60,561 nucleotides of DNA, taken from contig JBHELT010000019.1 of NCBI GenBank assembly GCA_046262935.1, forward strand, positions 1 through 60,561, read 5' to 3'. The notes under the pieces were generated by a model. It searched no databases and was not told where the DNA came from. It saw only the letters and a program-made list of their open reading frames with translations. This document shows, in pieces, positions 27,088 through 36,533 of the stretch. This DNA comes from JBHELT01 sp046262935 (GTDB lineage Bacteria > Actinomycetota > CADDZG01 > JAHWKV01). The position numbers were made by a program, and so were the translations under genes. Positions within the stretch are counted from its first letter, which is position 1. Each line of letters begins with the position of its first letter.

Positions 27088-28449
27088 TTACCGATCGCGC
27101 CGCAGCTGTTCGATCTTTTCGATGGCGGCCTTGATCGTGGCTTCGTAGCCGCGATCGGTTGGTTCATAGAAGCGCTCAGCGATGTTGCCCGTATCGACTG
27201 GAGCGCCCGTAGGAGTGAGGGAAGGCATGTAGCTTTGATCTACCCAAGCACCGGGATGGTCATGCGGATACTCGTATCCCTTGCCGTGGCCGAGTTTGCC
27301 GGCTCCCGGATAATGCGAGTCGCGAAGGTGTGCCGGAACCTCGGCCCCGCCCGATCCTTCAACCGCCCGGGTCGCGCGGCCAAGAGCCACGGTTGACGCA
27401 TTCGACTTCGGCGCGGTCGCTAGGTAGGTGACTGCCTGCGCCATGTTCAATGCGGCTTCGGGCAGCCCCACGTACTGCAGCGCGTGTGATGTTGCGACCG
27501 CCATGAGCAGGGCAGTCGGGTCGGCGTTGCCTACATCTTCCGACGCGAAGATGATCATCCTTCTTACGATGAACTTGGGGTCCTCTCCGGCTTCGAGCAT
27601 CCTGGCTAACCAGAAGAGGGCCGCATCGGGATCTGAACCTCGCATGCTCTTGATGAACGCTGAGACGACGTCGTAGTGAGTATCGGCCTTCTTGTCGTAG
27701 CGAACCTGACGTTTCTGCAGGGCTTCTTCAGCGATGGCCAGATCAACGGCATCGAGTCCCTTCAAGGTTGCTGACGCGACGCAGACTTCGAGTGCATTGA
27801 GAGCAGAGCGGGCGTCGCCACCAGACGTAGCGAGGATGTGCGCCATCGCATCCGGTTGAACCTTGACATTCGACGCTCCCAAGCCCTTCTTCTCGTCGAT
27901 AAGAGCGTTTTGAATGATGGTTTCGATCTCTCCGGGCGACAATCTTTCGAGGCGAAACAACAAACAGCGCGAAAGCAATGGCGAGTTCACCTCGAAGAAT
28001 GGGTTCTCTGTGGTGGCCCCGACGAGGGTCACCCACCGGTTCTCAACCGCTGGAAGCAGCGCATCTTGCTGAGATTTGTTGAATCGATGGATCTCATCGA
28101 TGAACAAGATCGTCTTGGTGCCGGTCGACCCAAGGATCTGTTTAGCTTCAGCGATCGTCTTTCGGACCTCCGCAACACTCGCCGACGTGGCGGATAATTC
28201 GACGTAGCGCGATCGCGTCGAGTTAGCGATCACATTTGCGAGCGTTGTCTTGCCTGTGCCTGGTGGACCCCAAAGGATGATCGATCCAACCGCGTCACCA
28301 GCGATCAGAGCTCGAAGCGGCGAGCCTTCGCCGATCAAGTGGGTCTGGCCGATAAATTCCAAGAGCGAGCGCGGGCGCATGCGCGCCGCCAGTGGAGCGA
28401 ATTCATCGAAACGCTCTTCGAGCGAATGCGAGAACAGATCCTCGGTCAG
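27088..28449 (-). CDS. rarA: Replication-associated recombination factor RarA (MgsA)
   Basis: AAA+ ATPase acting at stalled replication forks. Walker A is GPPGTGKTTL, Walker B is FIDEIHRF, sensor 1 is GATTENPFF; the C-terminal MgsA tetramerisation domain follows. The first ATG in frame is at 28380, but the family-typical N-terminal segment (DLFSHSLEERF, then APLAARMRPRS) lies upstream of it. The only start-like codon that includes it and overlaps the aspS stop (CTGA) is CTG at 28449, with AGGA six bases before it. That gives 453 residues. If CTG is not used, the protein starts at 28380 (430 residues). Confidence 0.93.
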   Translation of the reverse strand: MTEDLFSHSLEERFDEFAPLAARMRPRSLLEFIGQTHLIGEGSPLRALIAGDAVGSIILWGPPGTGKTTLANVIANSTRSRYVELSATSASVAEVRKTIAEAKQILGSTGTKTILFIDEIHRFNKSQQDALLPAVENRWVTLVGATTENPFFEVNSPLLSRCLLFRLERLSPGEIETIIQNALIDEKKGLGASNVKVQPDAMAHILATSGGDARSALNALEVCVASATLKGLDAVDLAIAEEALQKRQVRYDKKADTHYDVVSAFIKSMRGSDPDAALFWLARMLEAGEDPKFIVRRMIIFASEDVGNADPTALLMAVATSHALQYVGLPEAALNMAQAVTYLATAPKSNASTVALGRATRAVEGSGGAEVPAHLRDSHYPGAGKLGHGKGYEYPHDHPGAWVDQSYMPSLTPTGAPVDTGNIAERFYEPTDRGYEATIKAAIEKIEQLRRDR

Positions 28450-30239
28450 TTCGGATCCTGCTTCTTGTCGACCACTATCTTGATGCCGAGTTCATTTAGT
28501 TGCTTCTCGTCAACGGCGTCGGGGGCCCCCGTCAGAAGATCGGTCATCATCGAGGTCTTGGGAAAGGCCATCACGTCGCGGATATTGTCGGTGTCGGTGA
28601 GGGCCATCAACAGTCGCTCGATGCCCGAAGCGATCCCCCCGTGCGGTGGGGCTCCGTAATCGAAGGCTTCGACGAACCAACCGAACCGCTGCTGAACGGT
28701 TTCTTCATCGAGTCCGATCAGGGCGAAGATCTTTCTTTGCAGAGCCGGGTCGTGGATCCTGATGCTGCCCCCCGCGATCTCGATCCCATGAAGGGTGAGG
28801 TCGTATGCCTTTGCCTTCACCTTGCCGGGATCGGAATCGAGAAGTTCGAGGTCTTGCGTGGCCGGCGATGTGAACGGATGATGAACCGAGTCCCAACGTT
28901 GCTCGCGTTCGTTGAATTCGACAAGGGGCATATCCACCACCCAAACGGGCTGCCAGTATCCAGGCGCGGTGCGGTCGGCCGCTTCGATGAGTCCGAGTGA
29001 CGCCCCCAGATGGTTGCGCAAAGCACCAAGGGCAGGCTCGGCCACGGATGCTATGTCTGCCGCGATCAGAACTAGGTCGCCGCTTGCGGCCTCGGATGCG
29101 CTCTTCAGATCGGTGATCTCTTGATCGGTCATGAACTTCGAAAGCGGCGACGAGATGCCCTCATCGGTGAAACCCACCCAGGCCAAACCTGCGGCCCCCG
29201 CAGACTTCGCAACTGCAACGAGAGCGTCGAGTTCCTTGCGGCTCATCGACTCGGCTCCAGGCACAGTTATGCCCTTGACTATGCCGCCTTTATCGATCGA
29301 GCCTCGGAAGACATTGATCTGGGTGTCCCTGAAAACGTCAGTCAGGTCGACAAGTCCCAAACCGAAGCGACGGTCCGGTCTGTCTATCCCGTACCGCGCC
29401 ATCGACTCATCGAAGGTCAGCCGGTCGAAGGGGGCAGATACGTCGATGTCCATGGCCTCTTTGAGAACCCCGACGATCAGTCGTTCTACAAGACCCAGAA
29501 CATCTTCTTGATCAACGAACGACATCTCCAGGTCGAGTTGGGTGAAGTCTGCCTGACGATCGGCGCGCGGGTCTTCGTCACGGAAGCATCGAACGATCTG
29601 GTAGTACCGGTCGAATCCAGAGATCATCAACAATTGTTTGAATAGCTGCGGCGATTGCAGCAAGGCGTAGAACTTGCCCGGGTAAAGGCGCGAAGGAACC
29701 AGATAGTCGCGTGCGCCCTCGGGCGTACTCTTGCTGAGCAACGGTGTTTCTATGTCGATGAAACCTTCGGCATCGAGGAACCTACGGATAGCCGCAACCA
29801 CCTTGTGTCTAAGGATGATGCGAGCTTGCGTTTCGGGTCGTCGAAGATCGAGATATCTGTATTTCAGACGCACTTCCTCGCCGACATCTACCCTGCCGTC
29901 GATAGGGAAAGGTGGGGTCTCGGACTTGGCAAGAACCTTGATCGATGAACCAGTTACCTCGATCTCGCCGGTTGGGATGTTTGGGTTCTCGGCCCCCGGG
30001 GGCCGAGACCGGACCGTTCCCTCAACCACAACGACATACTCGGATCGAACGTCCTCCGCTACTTTGTATGCATCGGGTTGCTCCGATGGATGCATCGTCA
30101 CCTGTGCGATGCCCTCTCGGTCCCTCAGGTCCAAAAAGATGACTCCGCCGTGGTCGCGACGTTTATGCACCCACCCTGCCAATGTCACGCTTTGGCCTTC
30201 GTGTTGCTTCCTCAGTTCACCGCACCAGTGGGTTCTCAT
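28446..30239 (-). CDS. aspS: Aspartyl-tRNA synthetase
   Basis: Charges tRNA-Asp. The 597 residues include the OB-fold anticodon domain (LAGWVHKRRDHGGVIFLDLR), class II motif 2 (RCFRDEDPRADRQADFTQLD), the bacterial GAD insertion domain and motif 3 (GGIASGIERLLMAL). The length and insertion mark the bacterial type. Whether it also charges tRNA-Asn cannot be settled here. Overlaps hisS by four bases and, if CTG is used, rarA by four. A 22-base perfect palindrome lies inside it at 29987-30008. Confidence 0.97.
   Translation of the reverse strand: MRTHWCGELRKQHEGQSVTLAGWVHKRRDHGGVIFLDLRDREGIAQVTMHPSEQPDAYKVAEDVRSEYVVVVEGTVRSRPPGAENPNIPTGEIEVTGSSIKVLAKSETPPFPIDGRVDVGEEVRLKYRYLDLRRPETQARIILRHKVVAAIRRFLDAEGFIDIETPLLSKSTPEGARDYLVPSRLYPGKFYALLQSPQLFKQLLMISGFDRYYQIVRCFRDEDPRADRQADFTQLDLEMSFVDQEDVLGLVERLIVGVLKEAMDIDVSAPFDRLTFDESMARYGIDRPDRRFGLGLVDLTDVFRDTQINVFRGSIDKGGIVKGITVPGAESMSRKELDALVAVAKSAGAAGLAWVGFTDEGISSPLSKFMTDQEITDLKSASEAASGDLVLIAADIASVAEPALGALRNHLGASLGLIEAADRTAPGYWQPVWVVDMPLVEFNEREQRWDSVHHPFTSPATQDLELLDSDPGKVKAKAYDLTLHGIEIAGGSIRIHDPALQRKIFALIGLDEETVQQRFGWFVEAFDYGAPPHGGIASGIERLLMALTDTDNIRDVMAFPKTSMMTDLLTGAPDAVDEKQLNELGIKIVVDKKQDPN
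29987..30008. repeat. 22-base perfect palindrome inside aspS
   Basis: The arms CTCGGCCCCC and GGGGGCCGAG meet without a spacer, and one more T-A pair extends the symmetry. It lies in the N-terminal coding part of aspS and does not disturb the frame. It resembles the GC core of the inverted repeat at 35300-35331. No function is assigned. Confidence 0.8.
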
Positions 30240-31492
30240 TCGTCTCCTACATGTAGTTCGATGGCGTGTTGTGGTATCGACTGCTCCTCGCCCGAGGACA
30301 TGTTGCGCAGCGTAACCGTTGATTCGCTAAGTTCTTTGTCCCCCAGTATCACTGCCCATCGAGCATTGGCTCTGTCGGCGGCCTTGAACTGCGGCTTTGC
30401 TCCCCTGTCCATGTGATCGAGATCAGCACTGATCCCCAGTGAGCGGATCCTCGAGAGAAGTTTCATGGCGACGGGCCTCGCCTGCGGGGACAAGGCGATG
30501 AAGTAAACATCGATCTTAGGTTCTACCGATACGCCCTTGGACTCGAGGGCGAGTACCATCCGATCGATCCCCAAGCCGAACCCAATCCCTGGCAATGGAT
30601 CGCCTCCCAGTGACTCGCTGAGTCCGTCGTAACGCCCGCCACCACCTATGGAGTTCTGCGCCCCCAATCCCTCGGAAACAAACTCGAAAGCAGTGCGCGT
30701 GTAGTAGTCGAGGCCACGAACCAGCCTCGGGGCATCCGTGAATCCAACACCCAGGTCCCCAAGCAACTTCTTGACGTCTTCGTGATGCTGCTTGCATGCG
30801 ACGCATAGATGGTCCGATATGAGCGGCGCCTCTTCCATGAGCGATCGATCCGAAGGGACCTTGCAGTCGAAGGTGCGCAACGGGTTCTTCGTTATCTTTC
30901 GCTGACAGTCCTCACAAAGTTCTTCGCGGTGAGCCTCCAAGAATGCGACCAGTTTGGGCAGGTACTCGGCCCTGCATCCCGGATGCCCAACGCTATTGAG
31001 AAGCAACGTCGAAGAGCCGATGCCAGCCGCCACTATCATCCTTTGGGCGAGTTCCATAGCCTCGGCGTCGATCGAGGGGGAGGCACTTCCTACCGCTTCG
31101 ATCCCAACCTGAGTGAACTGCCTCTGGCGGCCCGCTTGAGGTTTTTCATGCCTGAAAACCGACGCGACATAGAACAGCTTCACGGGAAGTCCCGACTTGT
31201 CCAGCCTGTTTTCGAGGATCGCCCTGATCACAGGGGCGGTCATGTCGGGCCTCAGGGTGAGCGATCTTCCGCCCTTGTCTTCGAAGGTGTACATCTCTTT
31301 GGTCACGATGTCGCTCGCGTCGTCGAGGCCCCGTTCGAAAAGTTCGGTGTACTCAAACGCTGGAGTCTCGATCCTTTGGTATGCAGCCAGCTTGCAGATA
31401 GCAACGGTCCGCGAGATGACTTGCTCGAACAGTAGCGAGCGTGGAGGAACCAGGTCCGGGGCGCCTTTGGGGGCGTTGAAAGTAGGTTTCAC
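30236..31492 (-). CDS. hisS: Histidyl-tRNA synthetase
   Basis: Charges tRNA-His. The 418-residue protein has class II motif 1 (NAPKGAPDLVPPRS region), motif 2 (FRHEKPQAGRQRQFTQVGIE), the histidine-specific GGGGRYDGLSE and GFGLGIDRM motifs, and the C-terminal anticodon domain. Four Cys residues in CEDCQRKI and CVACKQHH form a zinc-ribbon-like insertion seen in some bacterial HisRS. Starts with GTG; overlaps aspS by four bases. Confidence 0.96.
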   Translation of the reverse strand: MKPTFNAPKGAPDLVPPRSLLFEQVISRTVAICKLAAYQRIETPAFEYTELFERGLDDASDIVTKEMYTFEDKGGRSLTLRPDMTAPVIRAILENRLDKSGLPVKLFYVASVFRHEKPQAGRQRQFTQVGIEAVGSASPSIDAEAMELAQRMIVAAGIGSSTLLLNSVGHPGCRAEYLPKLVAFLEAHREELCEDCQRKITKNPLRTFDCKVPSDRSLMEEAPLISDHLCVACKQHHEDVKKLLGDLGVGFTDAPRLVRGLDYYTRTAFEFVSEGLGAQNSIGGGGRYDGLSESLGGDPLPGIGFGLGIDRMVLALESKGVSVEPKIDVYFIALSPQARPVAMKLLSRIRSLGISADLDHMDRGAKPQFKAADRANARWAVILGDKELSESTVTLRNMSSGEEQSIPQHAIELHVGDE

Positions 31493-31520
31493 GCGGCAAG
31501 TCTATAGGGCGGCTATCGAC

Positions 31521-31958
31521 TCAAGTCTCTATAACGAACGTGACTGGGCCATCGTTCACCAGGCTCACATCCATGTGTGCGCCGAAGGTACCCGTTGAGA
31601 CTTCGAGACCGACCCTTCGAAGCTCAGCAACGACCTCATTTATCAACGGCTCCGCCTTCTGCGGGGGGGCCGCCCCGACGAACGAGGGTCGTCTTCCTTT
31701 CGCGGTGTCAGCTAGGAGGGTGAACTGCGAAACGATCAATGCCGCGCCACCGGCGTCAGCCAGACAAAGGTCCATCTTGCCTTCGGTGTTGGGGAATATG
31801 CGCATCCTCGCGATCTTGTCCGCCATCCGGCGCGCTGTTTGCACATCGTCTTCATGACCGCAGGCGACCAAGACTAAAACTCCTCTATGGATCGACCCAA
31901 CGACCTCGCCGTCGACTTCGACCGAAGCCGAGGACACCCTCTGCAGAACCGAGCGCAA
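31521..31958 (-). CDS. dtd: D-aminoacyl-tRNA deacylase
   Basis: Removes D-amino acids (and Gly mischarged on tRNA-Ala) from tRNA. The 145 residues show the family signatures VSQFTLLADTAKGRRPSF and NDGPVTF, where the second holds the Gly-cisPro element. TTG start placed immediately after the relA TGA. 28 bases separate it from hisS. All active-site elements are intact. Confidence 0.95.
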   Translation of the reverse strand: MRSVLQRVSSASVEVDGEVVGSIHRGVLVLVACGHEDDVQTARRMADKIARMRIFPNTEGKMDLCLADAGGAALIVSQFTLLADTAKGRRPSFVGAAPPQKAEPLINEVVAELRRVGLEVSTGTFGAHMDVSLVNDGPVTFVIET

Positions 31959-34280
31959 TCAGCGACCGCGCGGGGTGAGCCGATAAACGTCGTAAACGGC
32001 TTCCACCTTGCGGACCATATTCAAGATCGTCCCGAGTTGTGAGGGATTGGTGATCTCGAAGGTGAATTGGAGCATGGCGATACCCTGGCCAACAACTGAG
32101 GTTGCCGATTGGATGTTTATGCCGAAATCAGATATCACGGTTGTTACGTCACGCAGAAGTTTCGAGCGGTCCAATGCTTCGACCTGGATCGAAACCGGGA
32201 ATACCCCAACAGCCTTTGGGTCCCATGTGACCTCTACGAATCGCTCACCGGTCTGCGGGTCATCGGTCAGAGCTTTGGTGTTTGGACAATCGACCCTGTG
32301 AACCGAGACTCCTCGACCCCTTGTTATGAAACCGATGATCTTGTCACCTGGCACAGGCATGCAACATCTCGCGAGTTTCACCCAGATCTCGTCGATCCCT
32401 TTGACAAGGACTCCCTGGGTGCTTCTCGGTTTGGTGCGGACGCGCCCAGGTACTACGACCACTTGATCTTCGACTTCCAATTCGTGATCTCGCAAGAAGC
32501 GTTGGATGACCGTGGGGGCCGAGATCCTGCCCTCACCCAACGCAACGTACAAAGATTCGAGATTCGCATACTTGAGTTCAACTGCGAACTCCGAAAGGGA
32601 ACCGTCCGATATCAATCGCTGGATCGGAACACCTGCCCGCCTAGATGCTTTAAGAAGTGCATCTTTGCCCTCGATGATCGCTTCTTCCCTGCGCTCCTTT
32701 GTGAACCATTGCTTGATCTTTGTCCTGGCGCGAGGCGTGACGACGATGTCGAGCCAGTCTCTACTTGGACCCGATGGGGTCTTCGACGTGATCACCTCGA
32801 CCGTTTCGCCGGACGAAAGTTGATGCGCGATGGGGACGAGTTTCCCATTCACACGGGCCCCCACGCAGGCATGACCAACCTCGGTGTGGATCGTGTAAGC
32901 GAAATCGATAGGGGTTGCCCCCTTCTGCAGTTCGACGACCTCACCCTTTGGAGTAAAGACGAACACCTCGTCTTCGAAAAGGTCCAGGCGCAGGGTGTCG
33001 AGGAACTCGGAGTCGTCTTCGGTCTGTTGCAACTCCATCATCCGCTGCATCCAAGCGGCTTGTTCATCATCGGCGTTACCTTTGGGATCCTCCTTGTACT
33101 GCCAGTGGGATGCGACGCCCCATTCCGCCATCTGGTGCATGTCCTTGGTGCGGATCTGTATCTCCAGTGGCTTTCCTTCGGGACCCACGACGGTTGTGTG
33201 AAGGGACTGATAGAAGTTGAACTTTGGCATCGCGACGTAGTCCTTGAACCTTCCGGGGATGGGTTTCCAGATCGCATGGATCGCGCCGAGGGCCGCGTAG
33301 CAATCCTTGGCGTTGTCGACGACTATCCGAACGCCGACCAGATCGAAGATCTCGTCGAACTCCCTTCCTCTACCCACCATCTTTTCGTAGATCGAGTAAT
33401 AGTGCTTCGGTCTTCCCGACACGTCGGCCTTGATACGAAGATCGCGAAGGGTGGAGTGAACATCGTCGATAACGGTCTTTAGATAGTCGGTCCGTTCCGG
33501 CTGTCGAAGCGAAACCATCTGCTCGATCTCGGCGAACACCTTCGGGTGCAATACCTTGAACGATAGGTCCTCTAGTTCGGCCTTGACGTGCTGCATACCC
33601 AGTCGATGCGCCAAGGGTGCGTAGATCTCGATAGTTTCGGTTGCAACTAGTTCTTGCTTCTGGGCTTCCAATGCCTCGACCGTTCGCATGTTGTGCAGCC
33701 GGTCGGCTAGTTTGATGATGAGTACCCGAAGGTCCTTGGCCATCGCGACGATCATCTTGCGAAGATTGTCGGCTCGCTGTTGCTCGCGGGAGCGAAATCC
33801 GATCTTCTCGATCTTGGTCAGGCCGTCGATGATAAGTGCGACTTCCTCGCCGAATGCAGTCGTCACGTCGTCCAAGGTGAGGTCCGTGTCCTCGACGGAG
33901 TCATGCAGGAAAGCTGCGATGATGGTTATCGAGTCCATGCCGAGTTCCGCCAGGATCCTTGCAACGCCGATCGGATGCTCGATGAATTCTTCGCCAGACT
34001 TGCGCAGCTGACCCGTGTGAGCCAACTGCGCAAGCTCGTACGATTCGACGATCCCGCGGGTATCGGCTTTGGGATGCTGGGCCTTAACGAGCCTTACGAT
34101 GTCTTCGATCTCTCGAGGGATGGTCATCCCTACATTCGGCCTCAAACGCGAAAGAACCCCCTTCACTCCGCGGGGTTCTTGTTGTTTGGATCTGGGCCTT
34201 TTGACCGCAGTCTGGGATGGCCCGATATCGAGGGTTGCGTCGGGCTGGGTCTCTACGGTTGGTTCAACGGTGTCCGACAA
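31959..34280 (-). CDS. relA: RelA/SpoT-family (p)ppGpp synthetase/hydrolase
   Basis: Long Rel protein, probably bifunctional, that makes and degrades (p)ppGpp in the stringent response. The 773 residues contain a hydrolase HD domain with an intact HDSVEDT motif and RLHNMRT, a synthetase domain (RPKHYYSIYEKM, KFNFYQSLHTTV), a TGS domain (VFTPKGEVVELQKGATPIDF) and a C-terminal ACT domain. The first 45 residues are a variable extension. TTG start with AGGAAC before it. 30 bases downstream of the response-regulator gene. Confidence 0.96.
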   Translation of the reverse strand: MSDTVEPTVETQPDATLDIGPSQTAVKRPRSKQQEPRGVKGVLSRLRPNVGMTIPREIEDIVRLVKAQHPKADTRGIVESYELAQLAHTGQLRKSGEEFIEHPIGVARILAELGMDSITIIAAFLHDSVEDTDLTLDDVTTAFGEEVALIIDGLTKIEKIGFRSREQQRADNLRKMIVAMAKDLRVLIIKLADRLHNMRTVEALEAQKQELVATETIEIYAPLAHRLGMQHVKAELEDLSFKVLHPKVFAEIEQMVSLRQPERTDYLKTVIDDVHSTLRDLRIKADVSGRPKHYYSIYEKMVGRGREFDEIFDLVGVRIVVDNAKDCYAALGAIHAIWKPIPGRFKDYVAMPKFNFYQSLHTTVVGPEGKPLEIQIRTKDMHQMAEWGVASHWQYKEDPKGNADDEQAAWMQRMMELQQTEDDSEFLDTLRLDLFEDEVFVFTPKGEVVELQKGATPIDFAYTIHTEVGHACVGARVNGKLVPIAHQLSSGETVEVITSKTPSGPSRDWLDIVVTPRARTKIKQWFTKERREEAIIEGKDALLKASRRAGVPIQRLISDGSLSEFAVELKYANLESLYVALGEGRISAPTVIQRFLRDHELEVEDQVVVVPGRVRTKPRSTQGVLVKGIDEIWVKLARCCMPVPGDKIIGFITRGRGVSVHRVDCPNTKALTDDPQTGERFVEVTWDPKAVGVFPVSIQVEALDRSKLLRDVTTVISDFGINIQSATSVVGQGIAMLQFTFEITNPSQLGTILNMVRKVEAVYDVYRLTPRGR

Positions 34281-34310
34281 TACGTTCCTAGCGCTATACG
34301 TCCCCCTTCA

Positions 34311-34685
34311 TTAAAGCAGAAGCTCGTTGATGTGATCGATCAGTTGACGTGCCCCGACAGGTTTCGTGATGTACGCGACGCAGCCTGCCTTCAACGCCCG
34401 CGCTCGATCAGAAGGCATAGCCAAAGCGCTGAATGCAACCACTTTCACATCTTTCGTCTCGGGATCGGACACGATGGTCCGGGTCGCCTCTAGCCCATCC
34501 ATGCCGGGCAATTGAAGATCCATCAGAACCAGATCTGGCTTCGAGCGCTTGATCTTCTTGAGGGCCTCGTCCCCTGAGCCAGCCGACTTAACCACGAACC
34601 CACCCTTCGTAAGGATGGTCGTGACAAGATCGACATTGAAGGGTTCGTTGTCGACGACCAGGACGGTCTTCTTCGCAGTCCCCAC
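34311..34685 (-). CDS. Single-domain response regulator
   Basis: A stand-alone receiver of 124 residues. It has the acidic pair VVDNE, the phospho-acceptor Asp56 in DLVLMDLQLPGMDG, the switch residue in VAFSALA and the conserved Lys in YITKPVG. It has no output domain, so it passes its signal by protein contact, as CheY or DivK types do. GTG start directly after the stop of the sensor kinase gene, so the two are very likely a cognate pair. Confidence 0.93.
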   Translation of the reverse strand: MGTAKKTVLVVDNEPFNVDLVTTILTKGGFVVKSAGSGDEALKKIKRSKPDLVLMDLQLPGMDGLEATRTIVSDPETKDVKVVAFSALAMPSDRARALKAGCVAYITKPVGARQLIDHINELLL

Positions 34686-36533
34686 TTACGATGCCTTCCA
34701 AACGCGCTTTCGGACTTGCACATTCCTTAAAGTGAAGCGGAACTCACTGCCCTTGCCGACTTCGCTCTCAACGTCTATATGGCCGCCGTGCATCTCGACG
34801 AGTCTTTTCGTTAGAGCAAGGCCCAAACCTGTCCCCTCCTGCTGGCGTGCGTACGAACCATCGACCTGCAGGAATTGTTCGAACACCTTGGAGCGGAACT
34901 CGTCGGCGATACCTATCCCAGTATCGATCACTTGAATCCACAGGTAACCCTCGCCATCCTTGTCAAACTCATCGCATTCGCCAGATCTGATGGTCACGGT
35001 GCCCCCATCGGGAGTGAACTTGATCGCGTTCGATAGAAGGTTAAGAAGGATCTGGCGGAACCGCTTCTCGTCGGCGTAAACCGCCACGGGCGACGCTGCG
35101 ATCTTGGTGCGGAGCCTTATCTGTTTGGCGTCTGCGAGCGTTTGTACCAATCCAACAACTTGCTTGATCGTCTTTCGGATGTGCACTTGCTCTATGTTGA
35201 GCGTCAACCTGCCAGCCTCTATCTTGGAGAGGTCGAGAACATCGTTGATCAGTTCCAGCAGGTGCTTGCCGCTTTGATTGATGGCCTTGGCCTGACGCCG
35301 TACTTCGGCCCCCTTGAGGGGGCCGAAGTACGGGTCCGCCATCAGTTCTGAATAGCCGATGACCGCGTTCAACGGAGTACGCAATTCGTGGCTCATGTTG
35401 GCAAGGAACTCTGACTTGGCTTGACCAACCCTTGCCAATGCCTCATTGGCTACCGTCAGTTCATTGGTGCGCTCCTCGACCCTCTTTTCCAACTCCTCAT
35501 AAGACGTCTGTAGGCGATCCGCCATCTCGTTGAAAGCAGCTCCAAGTCGGCCGATCTCATCGCCTTGCCTGACTTTCGCACGTTGTGAAAGATCACCGTT
35601 AGCGATGGCCCCAGCCGTGGCGGCGACCCGTCCGAGTGGCGCGGTGATCGCCCTTGCAACGAGCAATCCGATGCCGAATACAGCAGCGATCGCCGCTATG
35701 CCTAGCAAGGCGATGCCCCCAGCCGTTTTGCCAAGTTCGGTGGCAACCCCTTCGGTCGGCTTGAATAGCGCAAGCCGCGCCACAACGGTGCCACCCCTTC
35801 CGGACAAAGTGATAGTCGAAACCGCCGTATCGCCGATGCGGATCCTCTCGGGCCGCTGGTTGGTGATAACCGAGCGCGCCACAGGTTCGACCTTGCCGGC
35901 AGTTGCAACCAGCTCGGCGCTCGAATCGTAAAGAGCAACTGGCCCGCGCACTGCGCTGGAGAGCCGGTCGGCAAGGGTCGACGCGAAAGTTCCGACGACC
36001 AATGAACCAACGCGAGCGTCGCCGTCTCTGATGGAGCCAGAAGCGATCAAGAGCTTGCCCCTATCGCTCGTCGTGATCGAAACCGATTTGTCGGAGGCGG
36101 TATCTTGAACCTGCCCCATCGAAGAACGCAGTGCAACAGGAAGTCTGGCTCCGGCTTCGGTCTTGTCCCTCCAGACTCCGATCTTCTCTTGCCCGGTCGA
36201 ATCCACGACGGCGATCAATTGCGCGCGGGAGTTGATCAGCAACGGTTTGAGCAAGCCCTCGAGGGCGGTTGGATCGGAGTTGATCAGAGCTGGCAGAACT
36301 CCGTCGGTGTGGGCGGCGAGTCTCACCAACTCGATGTCGGTGGCAACAAGATCAGCGAAAGAGGTGGCTGCCGCTTGGGCTTCGCGCTGCAGGTCGGATT
36401 CGACGCGAGCCTCAGCGCGCGAGCTGGCGCTGCGTGCGAGCAAGAAGGTTCCCGTCGATGCCCAAACTATCGTAAGCAGAACGAAAGGAGCCATGAGTTT
36501 CCACCGAAGAGACAGCGAATTGGTCCTACGCAT
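34686..36533 (-). CDS. Membrane sensor histidine kinase (Cache-like sensor, HAMP, HisKA, HATPase)
   Basis: The 615-residue kinase has a transmembrane helix at about 13-33, an extracytoplasmic sensor region of about 230 residues with a Cache-like pattern (LIAVVDSTGQEKIGVWRD, PVALYDSSAELVATAG), a second membrane helix at about 270-292, a HAMP domain and a coiled coil. The phospho-acceptor is His382 in ANMSHELRTPLNAVIGYSEL, followed by an ATPase domain with LLSNAIKFTPDGG and GTGLGLALTKRL. Overlaps the surface-protein gene by one base and abuts the response regulator. A perfect 15 bp inverted repeat lies in the HisKA-coding part. Confidence 0.95.
   Translation of the reverse strand: MRRTNSLSLRWKLMAPFVLLTIVWASTGTFLLARSASSRAEARVESDLQREAQAAATSFADLVATDIELVRLAAHTDGVLPALINSDPTALEGLLKPLLINSRAQLIAVVDSTGQEKIGVWRDKTEAGARLPVALRSSMGQVQDTASDKSVSITTSDRGKLLIASGSIRDGDARVGSLVVGTFASTLADRLSSAVRGPVALYDSSAELVATAGKVEPVARSVITNQRPERIRIGDTAVSTITLSGRGGTVVARLALFKPTEGVATELGKTAGGIALLGIAAIAAVFGIGLLVARAITAPLGRVAATAGAIANGDLSQRAKVRQGDEIGRLGAAFNEMADRLQTSYEELEKRVEERTNELTVANEALARVGQAKSEFLANMSHELRTPLNAVIGYSELMADPYFGPLKGAEVRRQAKAINQSGKHLLELINDVLDLSKIEAGRLTLNIEQVHIRKTIKQVVGLVQTLADAKQIRLRTKIAASPVAVYADEKRFRQILLNLLSNAIKFTPDGGTVTIRSGECDEFDKDGEGYLWIQVIDTGIGIADEFRSKVFEQFLQVDGSYARQQEGTGLGLALTKRLVEMHGGHIDVESEVGKGSEFRFTLRNVQVRKRVWKAS
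35300..35331. repeat. Perfect 15 bp inverted repeat inside the sensor kinase gene
   Basis: The arms GTACTTCGGCCCCCT and AGGGGGCCGAAGTAC are exact reverse complements separated by only two bases. In the mRNA this would be a very stable hairpin. It encodes part of DPYFGPLKGAEVRR in the HisKA domain, a stretch that looks normal for such kinases, so it is not an inserted element. There is no T-run. Confidence 0.85.

Noticed and set aside
27066..27167. Longer alaS with a 34-residue basic N-terminal extension
   Set aside because: It overlaps the conserved end of rarA; the ATG at 27065 has a ribosome-binding site and matches the family start.
32109..33482. A 457-codon open frame on the plus strand opposite relA
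   Set aside because: Codon-bias shadow of relA: no ribosome-binding site, no family resemblance, and the relA protein on the other strand is complete and conserved.
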